DNA of 64,000 nucleotides, taken from NCBI GenBank assembly GCA_029216955.1, contig JANAVB010033217.1, positions 4,264,689-4,328,688 of the forward strand, given 5' to 3'. How positions within the stretch are numbered: the stretch's first letter is position 1; every line of letters starts with the position of its first letter. Under the pieces are notes generated by a model. That model searched no databases, was not told the origin of the DNA, and worked only from the letters and a program-made list of their open reading frames with translations. This document shows, piece after piece, positions 22,000 to 32,976 of this stretch. The translations under genes and the position numbers were made by a program. This stretch comes from Iris pallida. Taxonomy: Eukaryota; Streptophyta; Magnoliopsida; Asparagales; Iridaceae.

Positions 22000-24450
22000 T
22001 GCATACATTAGAGAACAAGGGAGAAAGGCAAGGTACTAGCGTTTGATTATTTACCTGAATAACATAGGAGCACCCTATAGTTTAGTCCCTGTCAATCATC
22101 AATGGGGGTTAGGGGTAGCATGGAGACCCGTACCAGGTAGGAGCAAGACTACTGAGCCTACAACCAGGCAACAGAACACCCTAAGGACCGAGAAGGACCA
22201 AGGAGCAGTACATACTTGTGGTAGATCAAGCCATCCTAGTAAACTTTCCTGGAAACCATAGAACGAACAGGAGACTGTTCCTCAATACCAAGGTTTGGTA
22301 GTTGAACTTCCTGGAATACAGGGCTAACAGATGCAAGGGCACATTATGGATGTCAAGTCCAAATCACCTTAGACTACCTAGTACACAAACCTAACAAAGA
22401 CCTAGGATTGGAAGGTGACCTATTTATTAGGAATATCAATTGCAACCTTTTACATCAAGGATGTTGGGGCACACTGTAACCTATGAATCCTATGGTACAT
22501 AGACCCCACCATCTAATGGGCTGAATCATAGGGAATCGATCTATATAATAGGGGCCAGATCATTAGGCCAGGGAACTGACAACCTAAGACTAGAATAGGC
22601 TGTACCAGTGTACAATTCCCAGGTTACCACATAACTGATATCCTAGGATGATGTACAGGTATCCACAGGAACAAATATTGGAAGTATGGGACTGGTAGTG
22701 AATTGTAGGAACACTTAATGTTACATGTTCCCACATTTACAAGTAACTATTCATTTGAATTCACTTGATGTTACACAGGGATCCACCACATTGGTTGGCT
22801 GATACTGCTCTTGGGATTTATCTATGGACTTACTTGTGAACAGGGGATCCTGGTATACAGTAGATACCCATATAGGAGTAATCCTAATTTATTGTGGACT
22901 CTGACATGGTGATTTCCATGAGGGCATAAATACCAATATCAGGTGAAATTGGCCCTAGGAATAGACTGGAGGAGGGTAGGTGTGTAAAAGCTAGCACTGA
23001 CACCCCTGTAGCAGAGACCCCCAAGCACTCCTTATAGCAGTTAACAGCATTGGCTATACAGGGGATCCCTAAGTATTCCCAGGAACACTAACATACACCT
23101 CCAGCTGACTTGTATAACTCAAGGGTAGTTGAAAAACCTGATACCTGGGTAAACCCTTATATATTGATATGTCATAACATCTAGCAAGGATGGATGTGTA
23201 TAGTACCAGTACTATCTAAGCCTGACATTATCCCCTGTAACAGGAAGACCAAGCCAAGCCTCAGACTTGTTACATACATCTGAGTTCACAATGTCACCTT
23301 CAGGTTCTACTACAAGTCCATGTTGAGACTAGTGTATCAAACACACAAAGCATTAGATCATGGAATCCCATTTCACATCCTGAAACCCAAATAAGCACCA
23401 GGGCTACCAAATTGTACATCCAAGTGTCCAAGTCATGTCTACATGGGGAGGGGACAGGTTGACAGGGTAGTACTCCCAATCCCAGGAAACCCATAGAGGA
23501 TGAGTACCACAGACTTCTAATATTTGGGTAGCAGGGTGAAGCTTTAGAGTGCCTTGCATATCATCAGTGGTACCAGGACTTCTCCTGTGTATGTTAGCAA
23601 GAATTAATTGAGGGTTGGGATTCCACAGTACTGATGATAAGTACACTAGAACATTGTGTATCCTATAACCCAAGTATCCAAGGGATAACCAGTTTAGTGC
23701 AACAACATGGGGGAAAATGGTGGATGAGTTGATCGACTTCAGTTGATCTGTGAAGCAGTGCACTGATATGTAATATCAGTCACTGATCTGAGCTTCAGTT
23801 CAATAAGAACTGAATGGGGGTGTATCAAAAACATGTTAGACTAAGGACCCTATAGGAAGTTGGGAACTAGGAAACCAGTTAGGGGATAAGCCCAGGAAGC
23901 TCAGTTCCTAGACACATATAAACCACCAAGCTGACTTGGTTCCTATAGGTATTATTATTAGGAATACATTAGCTTCATCATAGCAAATTGCTTGCTAGAT
24001 GGCTCTAACCCACTAGATAAAGGAAGGTAGTATGTAAGGGAAATACAGCAAGGGGTAGAGAGAGAGAGAGAGAGAAGTAGTGGAGGATAGGCAAGGGTCA
24101 GGATAATACATAAGTAAAGACCTGAACACCCACCCCCTAGGGATTACTATTATCTAAACCTAGTGACTTAGTAGTACAAGAAATCAGGTACCCTAGAGGA
24201 ATTGATAATCTAGTAAACTAATCTAATCATTTCTATTTCACATTTTGACATTGTGATTGTACAACAATAGGTTACTTGGACTCAGAGTTGGCACCAGACA
24301 CTTGTCATCAGCACGGAACCCCAGACGAGTATAGTTTATTGTCTGTTTTCAATATTGATTTTCACTATATCTTATTGATTGGTCATTGGTTATGTGATTT
24401 TTAATCTATTATAAAATATTTAGTCGAGAACAAGGGGTACCAAAGATATG
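22000..24450. other. Noncoding interior of the solo LTR
   Basis: No long open frame and no retroelement domain on either strand. A (GA)n run lies near 24059-24077. The text has an even base mix and looks like LTR U5/intron sequence. Confidence 0.5.
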
Positions 24451-24462
24451 TGATACGACCAT

Positions 24463-24680
24463 AGACATTTTTTTATTTTCATGTAGTAGACCTCGTAAAC
24501 ATTGTTTTATTTTCATGCAGTAGACCTCGTAGACATTGTTTTATTTTCATGCAGTAGACCTCGTAGACATTGTTTTATTTTTATGCAGTAGACCTCGTAG
24601 ACATTGTTTAATTTCTGCAAGTAGACCTCGTAGACATTGTTTACTTTTCATGCAAGTAGACCTCGTAGACCTCGCGGTGT
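24463..24680. repeat. 34 bp tandem repeat in the solo LTR
   Basis: About six units with core GTAGACATTGTTTTATTTT then CATGCAGTAGACCTC, period 34 with small slips. Confidence 0.85.
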
Positions 24681-25324
24681 AGTGTCCCAGACTGATCACG
24701 TATCAAAGTTATTTCTAACAGTGGGAAGGTATATTGCTTATTTATGGTCATTTGATTTCTTTCTCACATTTATCTATTTATTTTCAAAACTCATGATTGA
24801 TGTCTAACCTCTGTTTTATAGTTATTTTTATATATTGGAATTGCATTTAGTGAATTGTACTCGTTCCATCCTGACTGGGTAACCAAATAATTTTTAGGTG
24901 ACTGCAAGGAGGTCGAGTGCCCTGACCAGTATGGCCCGTACATGGGGGACATAGTAGAGACGGATTTTGCTTATCAGGAGAAGTATGCAGAGTCTGATCC
25001 CGCGCTGCATTTGCTTAGTTACGTTTGCTTAGTTTCCTTTAGTTAGAGATGAGACTTTGTATTGGATATTGAGTTGATGTTGAGACTTATAGTTAAGATT
25101 TCATTTGACTTTATTCATTATACATTTTATTAGAGATGGTTATTTATTTCACCTGCTAGATATTGAGCTGTGATTTGAGTTGTGGTTTGTCCCATGTGCG
25201 AATTATATTTACTGCATGGATGTTCATCATATTATTACAGTATTCTACCGCCGACTCTGCGGCGTAGGCTGGACGTGTACACGGTTCATGCCCAAATATT
25301 GGGTGCGGGTCGTGACACTGAAAA

Positions 25325-25775
25325 ATTGCAGTATAGCGACGAAAAGAGCGACGAAATATCTGGAACATTTCGTCTCTAAGGTTCTGGAAAATATAGATTT
25401 AAAGTATAGCGACGGAATAGCGACATAACCGATTCGTCGCTACAAGCTTGTCCGATACCAATAGCGTATCAGAAACACTTTAGCGACGTACTTTTTCGTA
25501 GCCATATCGTCACAAAATAGCGACAGAATTTCCGTCGGTAGTTATTCGGTAAAGGTAGCGACGGAATTTTTGTCGCTACTACGTCGCAATTTGTAATAAA
25601 TAGCGTGTCGCTAAATCCGTCACTAATCAGTCGCTATTGCCGACAAACTAGCGACTGACTGAAATTAGCGACACGTGATTTCCCGACAAACCGTTTCCGT
25701 CGCTGATATGTCGCTATTTGGCTTTAACGACGAAAAAATGACTTTTAGCGACGGATACTGCCGTCGCTAAAAGCC
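25325..25775. repeat. Right subterminal repeats of outer CACTA
   Basis: TAGCGACGGA/TCCGTCGCTA words in both directions up to the element end. The block is longer than the left one. Confidence 0.8.
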
Positions 25776-25790
25776 TATTTTTTGGTAGTG

Positions 25791-26281
25791 AGATGGATCT
25801 ACTCCCAACCCTAACAGCTCTGCTCCAACTACTTTCTTCCTTCATGCATTACGACCAGACCTCAGCAAGTGCTCATCCTACATCATCTCTGATGTGCAGC
25901 TGGAGGAGGAGCCAACCCAACCGCAAGAAGATATCGATGACATCACTGTGGCTTTCTCGAACTCTGAGATGGCCTCCATCGAAGCCCGGTTTCAGTTCAC
26001 TCTTATCATGAAGTTTCCTAAGGGATGCCCTAAACACTTTAGGGTGAAAGAAAACACCTCCAAGTGGGGGCTCGGGCAGGCCTTCTCTGTGGTTCCCATG
26101 GATCCTCGCTATGTTGTGCTGCATTTAACTTCTGTCGAAGACTTTGGCAGGGTCTGGACTAGAGGGCCACGGGCCATTGACTCTTTGACCTTCAAGCTGC
26201 CCAAATGGAGCTCAAATTTCAACACTAAAGAGGAGTCAACTGTGGCTGCTCTTTGGGTAGACTTCCCTAACCCTCACCTAT
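25791..26281 (+). pseudogene. DUF4283 (LINE ORF1-like) fragment, right piece
   Basis: From 25792 the frame is open to the LTR junction: GSTPNPNSSAPTT, then an acidic stretch and the DUF4283 core (FTLIMKFPKGCP, KWGLGQAFSVVP, VWTRGPRAIDS, ALWVDFPNPHL). DUF4283 is common in the N-terminal ORF of plant LINEs, where it precedes a zinc knuckle; here the knuckle and reverse transcriptase are missing. The frame is split on the left by the outer CACTA and cut on the right by an LTR at 26282. No stop lies within the seen part. Confidence 0.7.
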
Positions 26282-26392
26282 TGTAAAACCCGTAACCTAC
26301 CCAACCCGAACCCGCTAACCCAAAACCTAATTAACTTAAAACCTACACGTTCAACCCCACTCCCCGCTCAGATCCGTCTCTTCCGTGCAGAA

Positions 26393-26411
26393 CCCCCCCC
26401 CCCCCCCCCCC
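26393..26411. repeat. Poly-C run of 19
   Basis: Nineteen C in a row in the LTR promoter-proximal region. A run this long is prone to slippage or assembly error. Confidence 0.9.
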
Positions 26412-26869
26412 ACGTATATCCATAAGAAACATTTATTCTCCACCAAAAATTTACAGAAGCTTTCAACTTCCTTCTTCACCAAAAAACTCCAAAACTTCCT
26501 TCTCCCTCCACCAAATCCAAATTCGAGACCACCGTCGCGTTGACCTCGCCGCCCCCGTCTTTTCTAAATCCCTCACCCCATCATTTTGCGTCGACAACCC
26601 GAGCCACCCCGGGGACCCGAGCGACCGGTGCATCCTATACTTGATTGCAGCCAGCGCCCTGCGCGCTTACGGCCTCGTGTCCGCGCTCCCCGCGTTCCCG
26701 TCGACTTTTCGACGCTCCGATCCGAGCCTGAGGCCTCCCCTTGGTGCTCCACCTCAATTTTTGGTATATCTCTGACCCAGAAACCTTCTGTCATTTTTGT
26801 ACAGAACCTATTCCATGTTCCGGCCAATTGGCAGAATGAAGCTCTGCCAATTGGAATAGTTTAGATTAG

Positions 26870-28333
26870 TAATAATAATGCTTAGTTAATAGTGTAATAA
26901 TGTGTAGTTCATTTAATTATGTTGGTTATTAATTATTAGTGTAGAAAAACCATAGGAATTAGATTGATAATGGTTAATTAGTATTAGTACTCTTTATAAG
27001 TAAAATATTGGCCTATAAAGGTTTATATCAAAATATATTTTTATGAATTTTTGGCTTATTAAGAAATATGGTAAATGAGTTCATTAGAAGGAATGGTCTA
27101 TTAATAATTAATTTTGCTGAAAATATTATTAGTATTTGATTTGACACTAAAAACTTATGTATATATTTCCTAAAACGTTTTATACCAAGAGTTTTCAATA
27201 ATTAGAATAAATAATAAAAATGATATTATTTCTATAAATGATTTTTATTTGCTAAATAATTAATTTCGGTAAATAAAATGATTTTTTGGTATTAATAACC
27301 GAAAATATTTTGCTATTAAATTAAATCGTTAGTTTGGTAAAAAAAAAACCTGTATGTTTATAAAGGATTATTTTGCAATTAAAAGTTGTTTTCCTTTTAT
27401 GATAGAAAATGGTTAGAAATGGATTTCTAAGAAAAATTGTTTTATTAGTATTGATCGGTAAATAATTTCTAAATTAGTAAAAATATTTTTTTTGGAAAAT
27501 CTAATTTCCTTTTTAATTATTAACCTCTAGAAATACGATTAACAGTTATTTTTCTCAATATTGATTATTTCGGCAAAACATGTATTTTATTCAAAAACGA
27601 TTACTTTGGCACTTATTATTTTGTAATAAATTCTATTCTTAAAAATATAATTATTTTTAAATAGGTTTTTTCAACCTACCAGACTTAGCCTTTAGTGTTG
27701 TTCTTTAGAATTAAGCATAGTTCTAGTTACTAAAATCTGGTACTACGATCTTGTAGGTTCTGTTCCCTAAAACCTTAGCAGTTACCCACTTGTTGCTGCC
27801 CACGTCGAGGAACCGTCCGAGGCAAGTTTTATATCTATTCCATGTCTGTGTTTTTAATTTAATAATTAAATGTATGCATCAGTTGATTTCATATAGTATA
27901 GTGACACTGATTCATCGTGGATCCCTCTCGGACACCACATCGATTGACAGATTGCTGGATTGCTATAGTGACTTATTGACTCATTGACTCGGGATTGCTT
28001 GGGGGAGTAGTATAACGTCTGTGACCAAAGCCAGAATTCTCGCTTGTCTCTCTCGCGCTAACCTCTACCACACAGGGGGTTGAGTTGTACCGTATGCTAT
28101 TCGTTTCGGCCGAAACGTTAGTATACATATTGTCTCTATTCCAACCGATCACAGGCCCTGTTATATACTCAAAACACTAGCTTAGCATTGCATCATATTT
28201 GACATTGAGACCATATTGCTTGTTGTCTTTTACTATTATTTACAAAAACATATAAAGTTTCTTAAACTGTCTCGCATTTTTATTTATTGTTAATTTAGAA
28301 ATGCTAGATGTGGAAGAAATATGTTTCTTATTC
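26870..28333. other. Noncoding, AT-rich LTR interior
   Basis: No gene seen. The 26.9-27.7 kb part is very AT-rich, followed by a GC-balanced leader-like part around 27780-28100. Confidence 0.5.
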
Positions 28334-30599
28334 ACTCCTGTAACGCCCCATTCCCAAAATACGTAGGACTAGGAACGTAGACATGCCAGCTGTATTTATA
28401 CGAAGTACACTCCAATATATGGAAACCTCGTATGAATACATAAGCTGTAAAATGCAGTAAAACCACAACTAATCTCATCCACACAAAATAAATGAATAAA
28501 AGATATCATATAAAGATAATGAATTGTCTTGATACAATATGTTGGGCGGAGACAAATCCACGACCAACAAGTAAAGGAAAAAATACATAAGAAAAGATAT
28601 GAATTTGGCGAGCGAAGCGAAGACGATCCAAATGCAATCATCCTCGAAGAAATAGCGAAGATCACGGCTAGAGCTAAAGCACCTGCAAAGGACAATAGCA
28701 CACATCTGGAGAGATAATCAAGTCCTCAGAGGGACGTAACAAGACACATAATATCATGCCATATAAACTGAATAAATATCGCTCAAATAAATAAGTAAAT
28801 CGAATTATAACATGTTCCAATACGCACCTACTGAACGAGCGTACCATCCCTCCAACCAAACAAGGACAGGAGATGGTAAACTAATTCACGGTAACGTATC
28901 TTTCCATGCTATGAATCCAATATGGTATCCGGACCCCAACAAGGTTCAATACCTTCTCATCGAAGTAGTAAATCACACCTACAACCAAACAAGGACAAGA
29001 TGTGACGAACTAATTCGCGACAAGTTATTCTTCCAAGCCACGGTCAGATACAAGTACCCAAACCAAAAGTACTTATACCTAACGGATAAAGGTAGCCTAC
29101 CGTTCTAAGTGATATGTAGTTAAGAACAATCCTTCCTACGCATGGGCCCTGGCTAAATAGGATCGACGTAGTCTCCCTTGGGCACCAGAGGCCCCATCAG
29201 TAAGAGCATGACGTTCCGCAGAATCGTCAGTGGCCGTCAGTAATCATGGGTCATCAACCCCGTATCTCCAGCAGAGAGTCCGGGTCACAAGGGAAGTGCA
29301 TCGAAGCCCATACGCTAAGGAATTGTCCTCCCCGCCCAATGCCTATTATGTTGTATCCACAACATTAACCTCTATAACCGCTAAGTCAAACTAGCATGCA
29401 ACCTCTATTAGCGGCTATTCCTATCGCACGGCTTGTACGTACTGGTGGCCAGCCAATCACGCACTTTCGTGTTCTACATGCGACACACAACTTCGTGTTA
29501 CAACGTGTCAAGGCCAATGAATGCAACACACAAGGTGGTCCCTTAAATCTAGGTTTAATTTGTAAGAAAAATAATACACAACAGGAAATATAAATGAACA
29601 GTAAGTTCTAACAGGTTATGCCATGTGTCACAGTTTATTTTGTATAAAGAAAATAAATAATGCATAAAATATGAGCTAAAATAAGTAAATAGCAAATGGC
29701 AAGGTGTCTTGCCTGGTAGAACGCCTGGTGTGCCTCGATGATCAAGGTGACACGATCTGCAACTTTGGTACAACAACTGTGCAAGGTGACCTCGGATGGT
29801 GGCACGGATGGTTTCATCGGGTCCATGATGGTCAAATTAGTTAGGGTGGACACAAGGTGGTATAGAATTGGTAAAGGAATAGGAAGATAGGCTGCGTCAT
29901 GGACAAGAGGATATTTGAAGGAAATTAGATAAATAATATATATACGATTTTAGAAAACAATTTATAATAATTTGAAAAAATATTTTAGATAAAAATACGT
30001 ACTTATAAATTAGAAATCGTTTTCTGTCTAAAAACTCTAAATAGTAAAAATATGATTTAGAAAGAAACTATATTTCATTAGTAAAAATACTTGTAGGTAA
30101 TACTAGAATCAAAATAAACTTTTAGGCAAAAACTCGAATCTTATCAAAATAGGATATCTAGGCTAGAAACTAAAATTTTTCATTAGTCCAAAAATATTTT
30201 AAATAAATATAAAAAATCTAGAAAAGTATTTTAGGGCTACTGAGTTGCCAAACATAATTTTAAAAAAATGTTAACTATCTATTTATCTAATAATATTAAT
30301 ACTAATTATAATTATAATAATACTTATAATAATATACATACTGATAATATATATAACTTATACTAAATATTATACTGTAAAATAATAATAATAATAATAA
30401 TAATAAAAAGTAAACCACAGTACATTTGTACTGCTGTTCTCTTCGAACAACTCAGTACTAAAAAATCTGTCATTGAAAAAAAAAAGAAAAATAATAATAA
30501 TAAGATAATAATAATAATAACAATAATAATAATATTTCTAATAATAAAATAAAATAATAAACAACACTAACCATCAAAAATCCCTCTCTGTTACTAAAG

Positions 30600-31735
30600 A
30601 ATACGGAAGAGAGAGAGAATGAGAACTCGGTGAGCGGAGAGGAAGAGAAAGGGAGCGGAAGAGGTTTTCCGGCGTGGTTCGCCACCGGGAGGAGCTGGAA
30701 GGAGAAAAAGGACGAGATCGAAGGGGGAAGTAAACACGAGAGGGGAAGAGGAGGCGTCGGACTTCCGTGCGGTGCGGAGGCGGTGGCGCCGCCGACCGGG
30801 GACTCGAGGGAAGGAGGCCAGAGAGTGGGGGTGAGTGAGGCGGAGTCGGCGGTCCGTTGGGTTCGGTTGGGCGTGGGACTGTCGGCGGAGAAGAAGAGGG
30901 GCGGCGACGGTGGTTGACGCAAGGGGTCGGCGAGGCTAGGCGGTCGGCAGAGGGGTTTCGGGAAGGGGTTCGTCGGCGGGAACGGTGGTCGTGTGGCAGA
31001 GGGGAGGCGGAGTTCGCGGGTGGCGCGGCTCAGCGCAGGCGGAGGGAAGTTTCGGGAAGGCGACGGTGGACGCGGCACGGAGGGCGGACGTCGAGGGAGG
31101 CCTCCCCAGCTCGCAGGTGGGACGATCTTCGAAGTCGGGGTACACCAGTGTCTGCGCGGACGGCGCCCACCGGTGGATCCATCACGGGCCTCACCGGAGT
31201 GCGCACGGGGGTCGGTTCTCCAGTGAAGACGAAGGAGAGGCATCCTAGTGCTCACCGCGGGGCGGATCCGTCCGTGGAAGTCCAGCGCAGCGGCGGAGAT
31301 CCGACGGTCGACGGAGGTGAGTTCAGTTTTAGGGTTTTTAATTTGGGGATTTTGGTGGGTTGTTGGCTGTGGCGCCGGCGGCGATGGCCATGACGACGGT
31401 GACAGTGGTGGTGACGATGGGGTTTTGGTCGTGGCGGGTCGTGGCGGGGATCGGAGGGGATGACGTGGTGGTGTCGATGATGGTTTTGGTGTTCCGATAG
31501 ACGGGTTGGGTGTAAAGGCGGCCATGGCGCTAGTCTGGCGGTCGTAGTCGGGTGGACGGGGCGGTGACAGTGGAAAGGCCGGGGTGGTCGGAAGTATTAG
31601 GCTGGAGAGGGTGGCTAGTGTGATCGGGGCAGGACAGGGGTCGAGGGGAGTCGGGCTGGTCGCCGTTAGGGTTAGGGTTAGAATTAAGGATTTGGGGATT
31701 AGGCTGTGTTGGGATTGGCATGTCCTACGTGACAC
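30600..31735. other. GC-rich leader of the inverted LTR
   Basis: Contains long overlapping open frames on both strands, including 421 codons on the minus strand rich in Pro, Ser, Leu and Thr. These look like chance frames of a GC-rich, stop-poor leader. The minus-strand frame lies downstream of the LTR TATA box, so translation cannot be excluded. Confidence 0.5.
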
Positions 31736-31887
31736 AGGATTAGGTGGACGTGTCCGGGGTTGTCGGACACGGGAAAGAGAAATTGTAAATATAAAAATAT
31801 GGAATAAAAATTTGGATGGACACAGACACGATGCACGTAGATTTGTGGAGAAGTATTGTGGATGAATAATGTGGAGGAGTACCTGCC

Positions 31888-31895
31888 TTTTTATA
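31888..31895 (-). promoter_or_regulatory. Minus-strand LTR TATA box
   Basis: TATAAAAA on the minus strand within CCTATAAAAAGGCAGG, about 700 bases after the LTR start. It gives the transcription direction of the inverted LTR. Confidence 0.55.
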
Positions 31896-32976
31896 GGATG
31901 TGGGAATTCCCACTTAGATATGGATTAGGATTTAATTTAAACCCCAAAAATAGATAAATCAATCTATTAAATTAAATCAATGAAATCCAATCTAAATCCA
32001 AATCCAATTAAATCTAATTTAAATCAAATCAAATTCCCTTAGTTTAAAATCAATTCAAATAAATCAAATTTCAAATATAGTTACAAATTTAATCTACTTA
32101 AATAATCCAAAATTAAATCAAGATTTAAATGGCTACAATAACTTCCAAATATATTTTTCAAAATACCAATAATAATAATTTTGAAAATAATAAATTTTTT
32201 TAAATACTAAATCTTTTTGAATAATAAAATATTAATATTAATAAATTTTGAAAATACATTTTTATTTAAAATAAACTAGTAAATATTTAGAAATTTTATA
32301 CGTATGTACAAGAATATTATTTATTATTGATAACTATTATAAACGGGAGACTTTTTATAAATAAATAAAATAATGGACTTGGAAATGTGGATATGATAGC
32401 AAAAATAATTATTACATATATTATTTTGAAACAAAAATGTTTTTCTAAAAATATGTACGCTCGCACATATTCGCACTTGTCGAGCAAATTCGGAAAATGA
32501 ACTTCCGCGCTCGGCGTACCATACGACTACACGACGTACAATACAAAAATTTTAAATCGGTACCAAAATAAAAAATAAAAATATATAGTAGAAATTTAGG
32601 GGTTTTACAACTCCTGACTGGAGACCCAACATTTTTAGGTGATTGCGATGAGGAGGAGCTTACTGTTCTTTCTACGGGCCTGACTTGGGTCCCGCAGATT
32701 TGGCTGAACCAGAACCAGAAACCCCAGAACCATAGATGTTGGCATAGTTTTTTTTTCCTTTCTTTATTTTTGAACAATTGTAATAAATGAATTGTGATAT
32801 TGTTGTCTTGTTATTTCCATTTCAGACCAGTTTCAGTTTAATAAAATATTTTATTTCCTTTAGATATTTGTCTGTTGTATTTTACTGCTTGATACAGCTT
32901 ACTACCGCCGTCTCACAATGGTGCAGGCTGGGCATGATCCGACTGGACCCATTATATTTGGGATCGGGTCGTGACA

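Larger units (their letters stand above)
21484..25317 (+). mobile_element. Solo LTR, 3834 bp, TSD CTGGA/CTGAA
   Basis: It starts TGTAAGCCCC and ends GGGTCGTGACA, the end style of chromovirus-like (Tekay/Del type) Ty3/gypsy LTRs. Flanks are CTGGA (21479-21483) and CTGAA (25318-25322), differing by one transition. The outer CACTA's TAGCGAC repeats break off before and resume right after it. There is no gag or pol inside. A leader-like stretch with splice donor lies near 21960 and a typical late LTR segment (TTTTTAGGTGACTGCAAGG) near 24890. Confidence 0.8.
4380..25790 (+). mobile_element. Outer CACTA (En/Spm) element, nested host
   Basis: The left end reads AACTACCAAAAT (first C changed to A) at 4380, the right end ATTTTTTGGTAGTG at 25777-25790. 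A perfect 3 bp duplication AGA flanks it at 4377-4379 and 25791-25793. Subterminal TAGCGACGG-type repeats stand inside both ends. The TNPA-like gene on the plus strand and the GC-rich leader with a splice donor near 5970 set the orientation. It holds three later insertions: a solo LTR (4829-5919), an inverted CACTA (7327-16797) and a solo LTR (21484-25317). No TNP2-like transposase is found in its own sequence, so it looks non-autonomous. Confidence 0.85.
28339..32609 (-). mobile_element. Nested inverted solo LTR, 4271 bp, TSD ACTCC
   Basis: On the plus strand it starts TGTAACGCCCCATTCCC and ends AGGGGTTTTACA. A perfect ACTCC duplication flanks it at 28334-28338 and 32610-32614. On the minus strand it therefore begins TGTAAAACCCC and ends GGGGCGTTACA, like the host LTR's own TGTAAAACCCG start and GTGACA end, so the two are probably related. 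A minus-strand TATA box near 31895 agrees. Interior: AT-rich flanks around a GC-rich leader (30600-31700). No gag or pol. Confidence 0.85.
26282..32976 (+). mobile_element. Solo LTR interrupted by another LTR
   Basis: It begins TGTAAAACCCG and ends GGGATCGGGTCGTGACA at 32976. Without the inner insertion it would be about 2.4 kb. The text just before the insertion (about 28020-28330) and just after (CTGACTGG, then TTTTTAGGTGATTGCG near 32630) matches the order of other such LTRs here (compare 24870-24910). I find no clean 5 bp duplication: left flank CCTAT, right flank TATTT. The outer borders are therefore less sure than those of the inner LTR. Confidence 0.65.

Noticed and set aside
24463..24680. 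Possible regulatory RNA or CRISPR-type array
   Set aside because: A 34 bp tandem repeat inside a bounded solo LTR explains it.
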